A program made the translations under genes and the position numbers. The notes below the pieces were generated by a model. It saw only the letters and a program-made list of their open reading frames with translations. It was not told where the DNA came from and ran no database searches. Shown piece after piece: positions 8,606 through 17,734 of a DNA stretch of 64,000 bases (the stretch's first letter is position 1; each line of letters begins with the position of its first letter). Origin of the DNA: Acinetobacter lanii (GTDB lineage Bacteria; Pseudomonadota; Gammaproteobacteria; Pseudomonadales; Moraxellaceae); assembly GCF_011578285.1 (NCBI RefSeq), contig NZ_CP049916.1, positions 124,001 through 188,000 of the forward strand, read 5' to 3'.

Positions 8606-10261
8606 ATGATTTGCCGTATAAATTACGCCATAATTCTACTGATTATTACTCAAATTTTTCTACTGCAACATTTATATGCAGAGACTTCCACTTCTCCTGA
8701 ATCAGCATCACCGATCAATGCACCAAATACAGTTTTAACGACATCTGGCGATGCGATTCAGCAATTTGTCCAAGCTGAATTTGCTCAGCGTCGTGCCATG
8801 CTCAACAACTGGCCGGCAAGTATTGAACAATTGGATCAGTTGGTGGCTTATATTGACCAAAATGAACTGTATAGCGATGGTTCAGGGCAAACCTATATTT
8901 TAAAAAGCGAAGACACGTTACTGAGTTATCCTGAGCAAACGCCAGTCGCAACATGGCCTTCGGATTTGAATCAAGTCACTTTGGTGAATACCTTACGTAA
9001 GGCACTGAGTTTTGGACAAGCCAAAGCCAAACTGAAATCGGATGACACGCGTCAGCGTTTAGATGCGATTGATATTTTAGAAAATAATATCAATGAACTA
9101 AATATAAAAGACATCAATACACTGTATTTAAAAGAAAAAAATAGCAACGTCAAAGCACGCTTAGAACAGCTCAAAGCACGGATGGATTTTTCAAGTTCAG
9201 ACGTATTGACCCAAATCCAAGCCACGAAAATACTCAAACAATCGAATCGTCCCGATGTTTTGGCACTGATTGAACAGCGTTTAGAACAGCCGAATCTACA
9301 TCCCGATCTAAAAGCAGCATTACTGGATGCTAAAGGCAGTATTAAAACCCGTTTACAGTTGAGTGAATGGAGCGGACACGTCTTTTCAGGACTCAGTACA
9401 GCGAGTATTTTACTGTTGGCAGCACTTGGCCTTGCGATTACCTATGGTCTGCTGGGTGTGATCAACATGGCGCATGGTGAATTGATCATGATTGGGGCTT
9501 ATACCACCTATGTGATTCAAGGACTGTTTAAAACCCATTTAGCAGGCTATGACGATTGGTACTTGATTGCCGCGATCCCTGCGGCATTTGTAGTCAGTGC
9601 TTTAATTGGCATGTTGATTGAACGAGTCATCATCCGTCCTTTATATGGTCGTCAACTTGAAACGCTACTGGCCACTTTTGGGGTGAGTCTGATTCTGATG
9701 CAAGGGGTGCGTATGCTGTTTGGTGCGCAAAATGTCGAAGTATCGAATATCTCATGGCTATCCGGTGGGATCTCAATTACGCCAAGTTTGATGCTGCCCT
9801 ATAACCGCATTGCCATCATTGTATTCACTGTCGCAGTACTGCTTCTTTTGGTTTATCTACTGAATAAAACTCGCTTTGGTTTATTTGTTCGTGCGGTCAC
9901 GCAAAACCGTCAAATGGCACGCGCTGTCGGGATTCGTTCAAGCCGAATTGACATGATGGCCTTTGGCTTAGGTTCAGGACTGGCAGGGCTTGCAGGCTGT
10001 GCTTTGGCGCAAGTGGGCAATGTTGGCCCTGACTTGGGGCAAAACTACATTATCGATGCTTTCTTGGTGGTCGTGGTCGGTGGCGTGGGACAAGTTTGGG
10101 GTGCAGTGCTGGCAGCCTTGGGTCTAGGCATTAGTGGCACAGTTCTTGAAATTGGAATCGGTGCTGTGCTTGCGAAAATTGTACTGTTGGTTCTTGTGAT
10201 TTTGTTTATTCAAAAACGTCCACAAGGTTTATTCGCCATTAAAGGTCGATTTGTGGAGTAA
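8606..10261 (+). CDS. urtB: Urea ABC transporter permease UrtB
   Basis: UrtB is one of two inner-membrane permease subunits. The ATG at 8606 (MICRINYAII) is chosen because AGGGAG lies at the right spacing and the following residues form a signal-like segment. A longer frame begins with TTG at 8519 but would run through the urtA terminator. The 551-residue product has a long N-terminal extracytoplasmic region (about residues 25-260), as is usual for UrtB. It is followed by a LivH-type membrane domain with AALGLAITYGLLGVINMAHGE and the loop GLAGLAGCALAQ. urtC starts five bases after its stop. Confidence 0.93.
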   Translation: MICRINYAIILLIITQIFLLQHLYAETSTSPESASPINAPNTVLTTSGDAIQQFVQAEFAQRRAMLNNWPASIEQLDQLVAYIDQNELYSDGSGQTYILKSEDTLLSYPEQTPVATWPSDLNQVTLVNTLRKALSFGQAKAKLKSDDTRQRLDAIDILENNINELNIKDINTLYLKEKNSNVKARLEQLKARMDFSSSDVLTQIQATKILKQSNRPDVLALIEQRLEQPNLHPDLKAALLDAKGSIKTRLQLSEWSGHVFSGLSTASILLLAALGLAITYGLLGVINMAHGELIMIGAYTTYVIQGLFKTHLAGYDDWYLIAAIPAAFVVSALIGMLIERVIIRPLYGRQLETLLATFGVSLILMQGVRMLFGAQNVEVSNISWLSGGISITPSLMLPYNRIAIIVFTVAVLLLLVYLLNKTRFGLFVRAVTQNRQMARAVGIRSSRIDMMAFGLGSGLAGLAGCALAQVGNVGPDLGQNYIIDAFLVVVVGGVGQVWGAVLAALGLGISGTVLEIGIGAVLAKIVLLVLVILFIQKRPQGLFAIKGRFVE

Positions 10262-10266
10262 GCTGA

Positions 10267-11337
10267 ATGAAGATTACACATTTATTATCGGATAAACCCT
10301 ACAGTGCGGTGCTGATCGCACTCTGTTTTGCAGTGATGTTGATTTTACCGTGGTTGCATCTGTTACCTGCGGATTCAGCACTGCATCTCTCCGCTTATTG
10401 GGTGACGCTGATTGGCAAAATCATGTGCTTGGCTTTGGTGGCTTTAGCCCTTGATTTGGTGTGGGGTTATGCAGGCATTTTAAGCCTTGGGCATGGTTTG
10501 TATTTTGCCTTGGGTGGTTATGCCTTTGGCATGTATCTGATGCGTGAGTCAGCAGGTGAAAGTTTGCCTGACTTTATGCGTTTCCTCAGTTGGACTGAAC
10601 TGCCTTGGTATTGGATTGGAACAGAGCATCTCTGGTGGGCATTGGCATTGGTGGTACTCGCACCTGGATTGATCGCCTTTATCTTTGGCTACTTTGCTTT
10701 CCGCTCGAAAATCAAAGGCGTGTATTTCTCGATTATTACTCAAGCCATGACCTTTGCAGCAGCACTCTTGTTTTTCCGCAATGAAACAGGTTTTGGCGGT
10801 AACAATGGTTTTACGGGTTTTAAAACTATTTTGGGCATGGACATTACTTCGGCCTCCATGCGTGCAACATTGTGCTTTATCACCGCATTGGTGTTGATGT
10901 TGAGCTTCATCGGTTTGCGTCATCTTATGAATAAACCTTATGGTCGTGTACTCGGTGCAATTCGTGACAGTGAAAACCGTCTGCAATATTTGGGCTATCG
11001 TACCCTATGGTACAAGCTGTCTGCATGGGTGCTTTCAGCAGTGATTGCAGGGATTGCAGGAGCGCTGTATGTCCCTCAAGCAGGGATTATCAATCCAAGT
11101 GAAATGAACCCTGTTAACTCGATTGAAATGGCGGTGTGGGTCGCAGCAGGCGGACGTGGCACGCTCATTGGTCCAATTCTTGGTGCAGGACTGATTAATG
11201 GCGTGAAAACTTATTTCACCGTGGCCTATCCAGAAGCGTGGTTATTGATTTTAGGAGCGTTATTTATTGTAGTAACCATTTTCCTACCGAAAGGGGTGAT
11301 TGGCTTGTTTGACCGCTTTAAGAAGGAGAAAAACTAA
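10267..11337 (+). CDS. urtC: Urea ABC transporter permease UrtC
   Basis: This is the second permease subunit (356 residues, LivM type) of the inner-membrane urea channel. Several hydrophobic helices are evident, with the family motif DLVWGYAGILSLGHG near residue 60 and the EAA-like loop GAIRDSENRLQYLGY near residue 235. Its stop codon is immediately followed by the urtD start, so the subunits are translationally coupled. Confidence 0.95.
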   Translation: MKITHLLSDKPYSAVLIALCFAVMLILPWLHLLPADSALHLSAYWVTLIGKIMCLALVALALDLVWGYAGILSLGHGLYFALGGYAFGMYLMRESAGESLPDFMRFLSWTELPWYWIGTEHLWWALALVVLAPGLIAFIFGYFAFRSKIKGVYFSIITQAMTFAAALLFFRNETGFGGNNGFTGFKTILGMDITSASMRATLCFITALVLMLSFIGLRHLMNKPYGRVLGAIRDSENRLQYLGYRTLWYKLSAWVLSAVIAGIAGALYVPQAGIINPSEMNPVNSIEMAVWVAAGGRGTLIGPILGAGLINGVKTYFTVAYPEAWLLILGALFIVVTIFLPKGVIGLFDRFKKEKN

Positions 11338-12162
11338 ATGTCTGATTTAGGTTTACATGCACCGCATGGGGGTCAAGCACAGGAAGCGTATGGACGTCCG
11401 AAAGAAATTGGGCCGGATTTCACCCATGGGATTGCGCTGTATTTGGAAAAAGTCAGCGTGTGGTTTGATGCCTTTCGTGCTTTGAATGACTTGTCTCTCT
11501 ACATCAAAGAGGGTGAATTACGTTGCATCATTGGACCCAATGGTGCAGGCAAAACCACCTTGATGGATGTGATTACAGGCAAAACCCGACCGACTGAAGG
11601 GACCGCATTTTTTGGTCAAAACTATGATCTTGCCAAGATGAGTACTGAACAAATTGCAGAAGCGGGCATTGGGCGTAAATTCCAAAAGCCCACCGTGTTT
11701 GAAAATTTCACTGTCATGGAAAATTTATTGCTTGCTGCGCCTAAAGATAAACGGGTCAAAAAAAGCTTTTTTTCTAAGCTCGATCCCGATGCACAACTGG
11801 CTTTAGATGAATCCTTGACTCAAATTCGACTGCAAGAATTCGTGAATAAACCTGCAGGCTTACTGTCACATGGTCAAAAGCAGTGGCTAGAGATTGGTAT
11901 GTTGCTCATGCAACGACCTAAGCTAATTCTGCTCGATGAACCTGTGGCAGGTATGACCGATGCTGAAACGGAACGTACCGCAGAACTATGTTTGGAGCTC
12001 AAGAAAAATCACACCTTGGTGGTGGTGGAGCATGACATGAGCTTTATCGACGCCATCAGTGAAAAAGTCACAGTACTTGCGCAGGGGGCGATTTTGGCTG
12101 AGGGCACATTGGCGGAAGTCCAAGCCAATGAAGATGTAATTGAAAAGTATTTAGGGCGTTAA
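11338..12162 (+). CDS. urtD: Urea ABC transporter ATPase UrtD
   Basis: A cytosolic ATP-binding subunit of 274 residues, LivG type. Walker A is GPNGAGKTT, the signature region is LLSHGQKQWLEIGMLL, and Walker B is LILLDEPVAGM, with the switch histidine in VVVEHDM. The first 35 residues before the ABC core are an extension common in UrtD. It abuts urtC and is 10 bases from urtE. UrtD and UrtE are expected to form a heterodimer. Confidence 0.95.
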   Translation: MSDLGLHAPHGGQAQEAYGRPKEIGPDFTHGIALYLEKVSVWFDAFRALNDLSLYIKEGELRCIIGPNGAGKTTLMDVITGKTRPTEGTAFFGQNYDLAKMSTEQIAEAGIGRKFQKPTVFENFTVMENLLLAAPKDKRVKKSFFSKLDPDAQLALDESLTQIRLQEFVNKPAGLLSHGQKQWLEIGMLLMQRPKLILLDEPVAGMTDAETERTAELCLELKKNHTLVVVEHDMSFIDAISEKVTVLAQGAILAEGTLAEVQANEDVIEKYLGR

Positions 12163-12172
12163 GGAGCAGACC

Positions 12173-12871
12173 ATGTTAGAAGTCAAAGACGTCAATCAGT
12201 TTTATGGGGGCAGTCATATTTTACGTGATGTGTCCTTCACTGCCCCTGTCGGTGAATGCTCTGTAGTTTTGGGGCGTAATGGTGTCGGTAAAACCACGCT
12301 TTTAAAATGCCTCATGGGAATTTTACCGATCAAATCAGGTCAAATTTTATTGGATGGACAAGACATTTCAAAACTGAGCCCTGAACAGCGTGTTCGTGCA
12401 GGTTTGGCTTATGTCCCCCAAGGTCGCGATATTTTTTCAACCTTATCCGTAGAAGAGAATATCCTCATTGGGATGGCGAAATTTAAAGGTGCGAAAACTA
12501 AAAAAGTGCCTGAGCATCTTTATGAAATTTTTCCTGTGCTCGATGAAATGAAGCATCGTCGTGGGGGCGATTTATCGGGTGGTCAACAACAACAGTTAGC
12601 CATTGCTCGTGCGTTGGCATCTGAACCTCGGGTGCTTATTTTAGATGAACCAACGGAAGGCATTCAGCCATCTATCATTAAAGACATCGGGCGGGTGATT
12701 CGTAAACTTGCTGATGGGGGGGAAATGGCAATTGTACTGGTTGAGCAGTTCTATGACTTTGCTGAAGAACTTGCTGATGCTTATACCGTCATGGCACGTG
12801 GGCAGGTGGTGGCGCAAGGTGTGGGTAGCGAAATGCCTGAGAAAGGGATTAAGGATTTAGTGGCGATTTAA
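12173..12871 (+). CDS. urtE: Urea ABC transporter ATPase UrtE
   Basis: The second ATPase, 232 residues, LivF type. Walker A GRNGVGKTT, signature LSGGQQQQLAIARAL and Walker B VLILDEPTEGI are intact. An AAGGAG ribosome-binding site precedes the ATG. It is the last gene of the urea importer. No urease or urea carboxylase gene follows in this window, so imported urea must be hydrolysed by enzymes encoded elsewhere. Confidence 0.95.
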   Translation: MLEVKDVNQFYGGSHILRDVSFTAPVGECSVVLGRNGVGKTTLLKCLMGILPIKSGQILLDGQDISKLSPEQRVRAGLAYVPQGRDIFSTLSVEENILIGMAKFKGAKTKKVPEHLYEIFPVLDEMKHRRGGDLSGGQQQQLAIARALASEPRVLILDEPTEGIQPSIIKDIGRVIRKLADGGEMAIVLVEQFYDFAEELADAYTVMARGQVVAQGVGSEMPEKGIKDLVAI

Positions 12872-12880
12872 TCAAAGCTT

Positions 12881-12926
12881 CCTCTCCCTTTGGGAGAGGG
12901 AAAAGCCTCCCTTTTTTAAAGGGAGG
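12881..12926. terminator. Double hairpin between convergent urtE and DUF4145 gene
   Basis: Two consecutive stems, CCTCTCCC / GGGAGAGG and CCTCCCTTT / AAAGGGAGG, fill the gap. They can end transcription from both sides. The base composition differs from the surroundings, and the same style of C-rich/G-rich double hairpin is, to my knowledge, a dispersed intergenic repeat in Acinetobacter. Confidence 0.65.
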
Positions 12927-12937
12927 TTTGGAGGGAT

Positions 12938-13651
12938 TTAATTTGTCGCTTTACGTTCTTCTTGTTTTGTCTCATTAATCGCTTTGATACTTTGTAATCG
13001 CTCTTGTCTTCGATGCCTTGCGATATACCATTCTTCTAATAATAATTCGATTAATTCAATGAGTTTTTGTGCTTCATCAGGGGCAACATCAATGATCAAA
13101 TTGATGTTTTTTTCCATATGAGCACCGATGTTCCCAAGTTGACGTACTGCATTAATTGCATCGAAAATCAAAGGATCTACTTTTTCTTCAATTTGATCAA
13201 TTTCTTTATTGAGATTATCAGGTTTGACTTCCCAAAAATCGCGTAATATTCCCTGTAAACAACGACGCGCTAAAGTTGCTGAGGCTTTAGGGCTTAAATC
13301 TCGAATCTTACATGCTTCTTCGTAATCATTAAGAATAGGGAAAGGGATGTAACTAGGAAAAATTTTGGCTTGGGAGAAAGGTCTCAATTGCCACTTTTCC
13401 AATAGTGAATCTGTTGAAGAGTTAAATATTGCAGAATCGCCCATGAATAGAGAAATATCTCTATGTAAAGAAGCTGATATTACGACTTCAGCACATGATG
13501 TATTTGGACAAACAATTACATAGGTATTTAGGCATAATTGTCTTTCAAATTTATTTGATAAGTGAAAAGTGTTACTCGCATTTGAAATATTATTTTGAGT
13601 TATATAGCATTTATGATTGCAATACGGACATTCCCAAGTAAAGTTAGACAT
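12938..13651 (-). CDS. DUF4145 domain protein with N-terminal zinc-ribbon-like cysteines
   Basis: The 237-residue product resembles DUF4145 proteins. Cysteines at about positions 8, 11, 15, 40, 48 and 53 (CPYCNHKC, then VCPNTSC) look like a zinc ribbon. The C-terminal half contains the DUF4145 helices (ASATLARRCLQGILRDFW and NIGAHMEKNINLIIDVAPDEAQKLIELIELLLEEW). This domain is often found in phage-defence or restriction-linked contexts, but nothing nearby supports that here, and the molecular role is unknown. The AT-rich coding sequence and its position between two conserved nitrogen modules suggest an accessory insertion. Confidence 0.75.
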   Translation of the reverse strand: MSNFTWECPYCNHKCYITQNNISNASNTFHLSNKFERQLCLNTYVIVCPNTSCAEVVISASLHRDISLFMGDSAIFNSSTDSLLEKWQLRPFSQAKIFPSYIPFPILNDYEEACKIRDLSPKASATLARRCLQGILRDFWEVKPDNLNKEIDQIEEKVDPLIFDAINAVRQLGNIGAHMEKNINLIIDVAPDEAQKLIELIELLLEEWYIARHRRQERLQSIKAINETKQEERKATN

Positions 13652-13753
13652 AGATATTCCTAATTATTTGAATAAATTAAGAATATTCTATCGAATAAAA
13701 ATTAGACTTTATAGTGCATTATTCAGAAATTTGAATATTGAGATCTAACTAAA

Positions 13754-13817
13754 AACATCACAATTATGACCACTGCCAATCTAACAGCAGAATCACTCAG
13801 ACTCTCTAAAGTTAAAA
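13754..13817 (-). pseudogene. Decayed fragment of allA 3' end
   Basis: About 64 bases align with the 3' end of the intact allA (near 14655-14720) on the same strand, at roughly 75-80 percent identity with a short deletion. Read on the minus strand it gives LLTLESLSDSAV, matching LLTLESPSDFAV of AllA, and then the bases encoding the GGGHNCDVF region out of frame. It is a relic, not a gene. The intervening secreted-protein gene therefore lies between a dead and a live copy of the same gene end. Confidence 0.7.
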
Positions 13818-13820
13818 GAT

Positions 13821-14543
13821 CTATTCCACCCTTAAATAGGTACCCTGTGCCGCAACATTATGACCAAAACCACAGCTCATGATGTTGGTTTCTTTGACTT
13901 GAACAAATTGACCTTGTTTAGCGTCAAAACCAAATTTCAAATCAACTTTGCAGTCATCTAAATGATATGAAGCTTGGGTATTTTTCAGCGGCATTTGTGT
14001 ACTAAATTCACCCATGTTCGGTCCATAGATTAAGCTTCGTGCACCCATATAGAGTCCATTAAATTCAATCTCATAAGCATTTTTTATATGTTTAACCGTG
14101 ATGGTATTCCATTGCCCAAATCCTGCATGCTGCACATATTTGCCCACCCAACTTGTAGACTTTGTGGGATTCGGCAGTTGGCGCAAATTAAACTGGGTAC
14201 TTTTCATTTCAGGAAAAACTGAAAACCACGAGCGTGCCCAACCATATTGCCCCAGTTTGGCATAGGTGAGCCCGACATTATTAAAGGCGGTGCTAATAGC
14301 TTGCTCAGAAAATGAGATGCCACTTTCTTCACGATTGACGTCACAAAAGGATGACCATGCTGCTTGTTGTTGAAAGGGAATCAAGGCTTTTTGATAGTGT
14401 TTCTGATCATAAAGTTGCTTGCCTAGCAGGGCATTGCTTTTGACTTTATTACATTGAGTACGGAGTTCTTGCTCAAAGCTCATCTCAGCAAAAGCGCCTG
14501 AACTGAAAGCCAACAGGCCTAAGCTGAAGATTACTTTATTCAT
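13821..14543 (-). CDS. Secreted protein of unknown function
   Basis: The 240-residue protein starts with a clear signal peptide (MNKVIFSLGLLAFSSGAFA). Residues about 20-120 contain helical stretches with the spacing of tetratricopeptide repeats (LLGKQLYDQKHYQKALIPFQQQA; AFNNVGLTYAKLGQYGWARSWF). The C-terminal half is beta-rich with two cysteines (DDCKVDL, MSCGFGH) that could form a disulfide. I do not recognise a named family. It lies immediately before allA on the other side of an allA relic and may have been brought in by the same rearrangement. Confidence 0.7.
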   Translation of the reverse strand: MNKVIFSLGLLAFSSGAFAEMSFEQELRTQCNKVKSNALLGKQLYDQKHYQKALIPFQQQAAWSSFCDVNREESGISFSEQAISTAFNNVGLTYAKLGQYGWARSWFSVFPEMKSTQFNLRQLPNPTKSTSWVGKYVQHAGFGQWNTITVKHIKNAYEIEFNGLYMGARSLIYGPNMGEFSTQMPLKNTQASYHLDDCKVDLKFGFDAKQGQFVQVKETNIMSCGFGHNVAAQGTYLRVE

Positions 14544-14618
14544 AGTTTGACTCGATTGAATGATCTTATATCCAAAATAGTTGGAGATGAAGATAAATAC
14601 AATCCAGTCTATAGGATT

Positions 14619-15119
14619 TTAAGCTTTGATCTCTATGGCATTTGGGAATTGAAATACATCACAATTATGTCCACCGCCAATACGATCCACCACAGCAAAA
14701 TCACTTGGAGACTCAAGAGTAAGCAGTGGATGATGCCATGTTCCCGCCCGATAATTCACCCCTTGTTTTCCATCGGTAATAAAAGCACAAAGCTGAGACA
14801 AATCAGGTTCATCCGCATTTAAACTGGGTGCAACCACCACCAAAAAACGCTGCCCTTGCATCGGAATAAAGGCCTGCGAACCAATCGGATGCCGTTCTAA
14901 CATTGAAATCTGAAAAGGAATAGTGGTGGTTTTGATGTTTCTAAAAATACTGATTCCTGTACGTGCTTCGCCTACAATTTCAGTCTGTACCAAAGCGTGA
15001 TAACGCTCAGTGTGCGCATCATTAATATGGAAAAAATCATTGCCTGTACAACTGATAACTTCGCCAAAAGGTGCAAAATTTTCATGTGTAAGTGTTTGAA
15101 TTTGAATGGTCATACTCAT
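14619..15119 (-). CDS. allA: Ureidoglycolate lyase
   Basis: AllA splits (S)-ureidoglycolate into glyoxylate and urea, the last step of allantoin breakdown here. The 166 residues match the cupin-fold AllA family: FAPFGEVI near residue 16, ISIFRNIKTT, MLERHPIGSQAFIPM and YRAGTWHHPLLTL are all characteristic. It is encoded downstream of alc in the same direction, about 90 bases apart with a long inverted repeat in the gap. Its product urea links it to the urea importer and to a urease encoded elsewhere. Confidence 0.93.
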   Translation of the reverse strand: MSMTIQIQTLTHENFAPFGEVISCTGNDFFHINDAHTERYHALVQTEIVGEARTGISIFRNIKTTTIPFQISMLERHPIGSQAFIPMQGQRFLVVVAPSLNADEPDLSQLCAFITDGKQGVNYRAGTWHHPLLTLESPSDFAVVDRIGGGHNCDVFQFPNAIEIKA

Positions 15120-15141
15120 GTTTTATTTCTAATATCGTGAT

Positions 15142-15180
15142 GTATGGAATCACCTTCAACATAACATAGCGATTCCATAC
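15142..15180. repeat. Perfect 10-bp inverted repeat between alc and allA
   Basis: GTATGGAATC and GATTCCATAC are separated by 19 bases. No T-run follows on either side, so it is not a simple terminator. It may be an mRNA stability hairpin or an operator. Confidence 0.7.
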
Positions 15181-15210
15181 ACGCATATTTATTTAAAAAA
15201 AGATGCAAAA

Positions 15211-16215
15211 TTAAGCAATTTTACCCCATAAACGAATACGGCTAATACCGCCGTCAGGAATCATATTGACTCGAATATACGAGATCTTTTCATGCGCTAA
15301 AATTTCATTGATGAAGCTATGAATATGATCCATTTGCATCGGCTGTGCGTCTAACAGGAAAGGCCAGAACATACTTTGTGGAATCAGTTGTGGATCAGTC
15401 GCATCTTCAATATAAATCGCTTGAATCGACACTTCTGCAGGGTAGTTGCCTTTGAAATGTGCCGTATCGATGTCAATTTTCTCGATTTTGCCGGCTTGTC
15501 CCAAAGCTAAAATACACCAATCAAAACCGGGTGCACGACGACGTTTGGTTTCCCAACCATCGCCCATATTGATGCCACGTCCCGGATTGATCAAATTACG
15601 TGGGTGTCCAAAATGTGCATCGCTATAAGCAATCACACGACCGCCATTTTCCAAGGCCAGTAGATCAAGAATGTCTGTGCTATTTTGAAATTGCGGTTTA
15701 ACTTCGCCATAAACGCGTAAACGTGCCACCCCCCCATCTGGATAAATTTTTAAACGAATATGGGTATAGATTGCATCATCTTGAATCTCAAAAAGATGAT
15801 GCTGACTTGGCCCCAATATACTATTGGGTAAAATTGAGTGCCATTCTACAGTGCTTAAGTCACCATTTGGTGCAAAACAGGCTTCGAGCGCAGCAGAAGC
15901 CGGATAATTGCCTGAGAAAAATGTGGTATCGATATCTAATGCTTTAATTTTTCCTGCAACCCCAAGTTTGACAATGGCCCAGTCATAGCCTGCATGGCGC
16001 TTACGACGCGTCTCCCATCCATCCATCCATTTGCCATGATCATCAAACTTATCTTCGACAAAAATCGGTGCATCAAATTGCAACATGCGTTTTGCTTCAG
16101 CAAAAAATTCATCTGAACATTCAATGACTTTTGCACCAATTCGGGTATCTGCGAGGTTGGTCAGTTGCTGAATGTGTGCAGGGATTTCAAAAGCGGGTGC
16201 AAATAATGTTGCCAT
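15211..16215 (-). CDS. alc: Allantoicase
   Basis: Allantoicase hydrolyses allantoate to ureidoglycolate and urea. The 334-residue protein contains the two tandem jelly-roll repeats of the family; GDGWETKRRRAPGFDWCILALG in the second matches DGWETRRKRHAGYDWAIVKLG in the first. I place the start at the ATG giving MATLFAPAFE because GGAAG lies seven bases upstream. A TTG 18 bases further out would add six residues but has no ribosome-binding site. It is divergent from hpxO, and both have sigma-54-like elements in the shared gap. Confidence 0.94.
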   Translation of the reverse strand: MATLFAPAFEIPAHIQQLTNLADTRIGAKVIECSDEFFAEAKRMLQFDAPIFVEDKFDDHGKWMDGWETRRKRHAGYDWAIVKLGVAGKIKALDIDTTFFSGNYPASAALEACFAPNGDLSTVEWHSILPNSILGPSQHHLFEIQDDAIYTHIRLKIYPDGGVARLRVYGEVKPQFQNSTDILDLLALENGGRVIAYSDAHFGHPRNLINPGRGINMGDGWETKRRRAPGFDWCILALGQAGKIEKIDIDTAHFKGNYPAEVSIQAIYIEDATDPQLIPQSMFWPFLLDAQPMQMDHIHSFINEILAHEKISYIRVNMIPDGGISRIRLWGKIA

Positions 16216-16321
16216 TTGGATCTTCCATTTCAAATTTTAAATTGATCTTGAGTTTTGTTCTAAAACAGTGAGTTTTTGGGTCGAACTTGCCACAAAAACA
16301 ACGCACTAAGCGCTTTTAAAA

Positions 16322-16338
16322 TGCACAGCATGTGCCAA
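16322..16338 (-). promoter_or_regulatory. Sigma-54-like promoter of alc
   Basis: On the minus strand TTGGCACATGCTGTGCA fits TGGC-N7-TTGC with one mismatch in the -12 box. The same bases also form a GCACA-GCA-TGTGC inverted repeat, so a regulator-binding site is an alternative reading. Confidence 0.45.
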
Positions 16339-16369
16339 CTTAAAATATTTTCCTGCGCAAAATTAAAAA

Positions 16370-16385
16370 TGGCACGGTTTTCGCT
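16370..16385 (+). promoter_or_regulatory. Sigma-54-like promoter of hpxO
   Basis: TGGCACGGTTTTCGCT has the -24 GG and -12 GC at the correct 10-base separation (TGGC-N7-TCGC, one mismatch). It lies 44 bases before the hpxO ATG and closely resembles the element in front of puuE. Confidence 0.6.
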
Positions 16386-16428
16386 ATTTAACGACAAGAA
16401 CTAATTTAAAAATGAAGGAGTAAAAAAG

Positions 16429-17586
16429 ATGGAGATTGCTATTATTGGTGCAGGTATGGGGGGGTTAACCACAGGAATTGCCTTAAAAAAATTCGGACAC
16501 CAAGTCACCATCTTTGAACAAGCTGAGCAAATTTTACCGGTCGGTGCTGCGATTTCATTGTGGTCAAATGGGGTCAAATGTCTGAACTATTTAGGGCTGA
16601 CCGAACAAGTCGCGAAACTGGGTGGGCAAATGGACAATCTGGCTTATGTCGATGGCTTAACAGGCGATGTGATGACCCAATTCAGCTTATATCCCTTGAT
16701 TGAAGAAGTTGGGCAACGTCCTTATCCGGTATCACGTGCTGAATTACAAAACATGTTGATGGACGAATTTGGTCGAGACAATATTAAACTCGGCAAAAAA
16801 ATGGTGGCACTTCAGGACAATGGTGAAGCGGTCACGGTACATTTTGCTGACGGCTCACAAGTCAAAGCAGATTTATTGGTGGGGGCAGATGGTACCCATT
16901 CCATTACACGGGCTTATGTCTTAGGCGAGCAGGTTGAACGCCGTTATGCCGGCTATGTCAATTGGAATGGACTGGTCGATATTGCCGAAGATTTAGCCCC
17001 AGCAGATCAGTGGACGACTTTTGTTGCAGAAGGAAAACGGGCGTCACTCATGCCTGTGGCAGACAATCGTTTCTATTTCTTCTTCGATGTGCCATTGGCG
17101 GTCGGTTTGGACAATGATCGCAGTCAATATCAAAGCAAGCTCAAAGAATATTTTAAAGGCTGGTGTCCACAGGTACAGACCTTGATCGACCGGATTGACC
17201 CACAAAAAACCAATCGTGTAGAAATCCACGACATTGAACCTTTTGCCGATTTTTACAAAGGACGGGTGGTGATTGTCGGCGATGCAGCCCATAGCACTAC
17301 ACCGGACATTGGGCAGGGTGGTTGCCAAGCCATGGAAGATGCCATTTATCTGGCACGAGCATTACAGATCAATACTTTGGGGCTTCAAGACTCTCTCAAG
17401 CGTTATCAAAACAAACGCAATGAACGCACCAGTGAAATGGTATTACGTGCGCGTAAACGCTGTGATGTGACGCATATGAAAGACGAGTTGGTGACCCAAG
17501 AATGGTATTCAGACTTAAGGAAAGAACAAGGTCCGCATATCATGAAAGGGATTATCAGTAATATTGTCGGTAACCCGCTCGACTAA
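16429..17586 (+). CDS. hpxO: FAD-dependent urate hydroxylase
   Basis: HpxO oxidises uric acid to 5-hydroxyisourate using NADH and O2, replacing cofactor-free uricase. The 385-residue flavoprotein shows the N-terminal FAD dinucleotide motif [12 protein letters not shown], the DG motif ([10 protein letters not shown]) and the second FAD motif [22 protein letters not shown] typical of class A monooxygenases. Family assignment is strong; the urate specificity follows from its position among uraH, uraD, puuE, alc and allA. An AAGGAG site precedes the ATG. Confidence 0.93.
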   Translation: MEIAIIGAGMGGLTTGIALKKFGHQVTIFEQAEQILPVGAAISLWSNGVKCLNYLGLTEQVAKLGGQMDNLAYVDGLTGDVMTQFSLYPLIEEVGQRPYPVSRAELQNMLMDEFGRDNIKLGKKMVALQDNGEAVTVHFADGSQVKADLLVGADGTHSITRAYVLGEQVERRYAGYVNWNGLVDIAEDLAPADQWTTFVAEGKRASLMPVADNRFYFFFDVPLAVGLDNDRSQYQSKLKEYFKGWCPQVQTLIDRIDPQKTNRVEIHDIEPFADFYKGRVVIVGDAAHSTTPDIGQGGCQAMEDAIYLARALQINTLGLQDSLKRYQNKRNERTSEMVLRARKRCDVTHMKDELVTQEWYSDLRKEQGPHIMKGIISNIVGNPLD

Positions 17587-17664
17587 ATGCAGAGATCTCA
17601 ATGATTTGTTCAATAGAATTAATCAAATAATAACAATAATTCAGCGTTAATCTCATTCTCAGCG

Positions 17665-17686
17665 AAGGGCGTCAGCCCTTTTTTTT
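17665..17686 (+). terminator. Rho-independent terminator after hpxO
   Basis: AAGGGC-GTCA-GCCCTT is followed by a run of T. Confidence 0.85.
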
Positions 17687-17734
17687 ATGCTGTTTTTTTC
17701 GCTACATTTATGGACTGATAGCATCTGTTTTAAC

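Noticed and set aside
12872..14618. Urease genes expected next to the urea importer
   Set aside because: None are present; only a DUF4145 gene, an allA relic and a secreted-protein gene occupy this interval.
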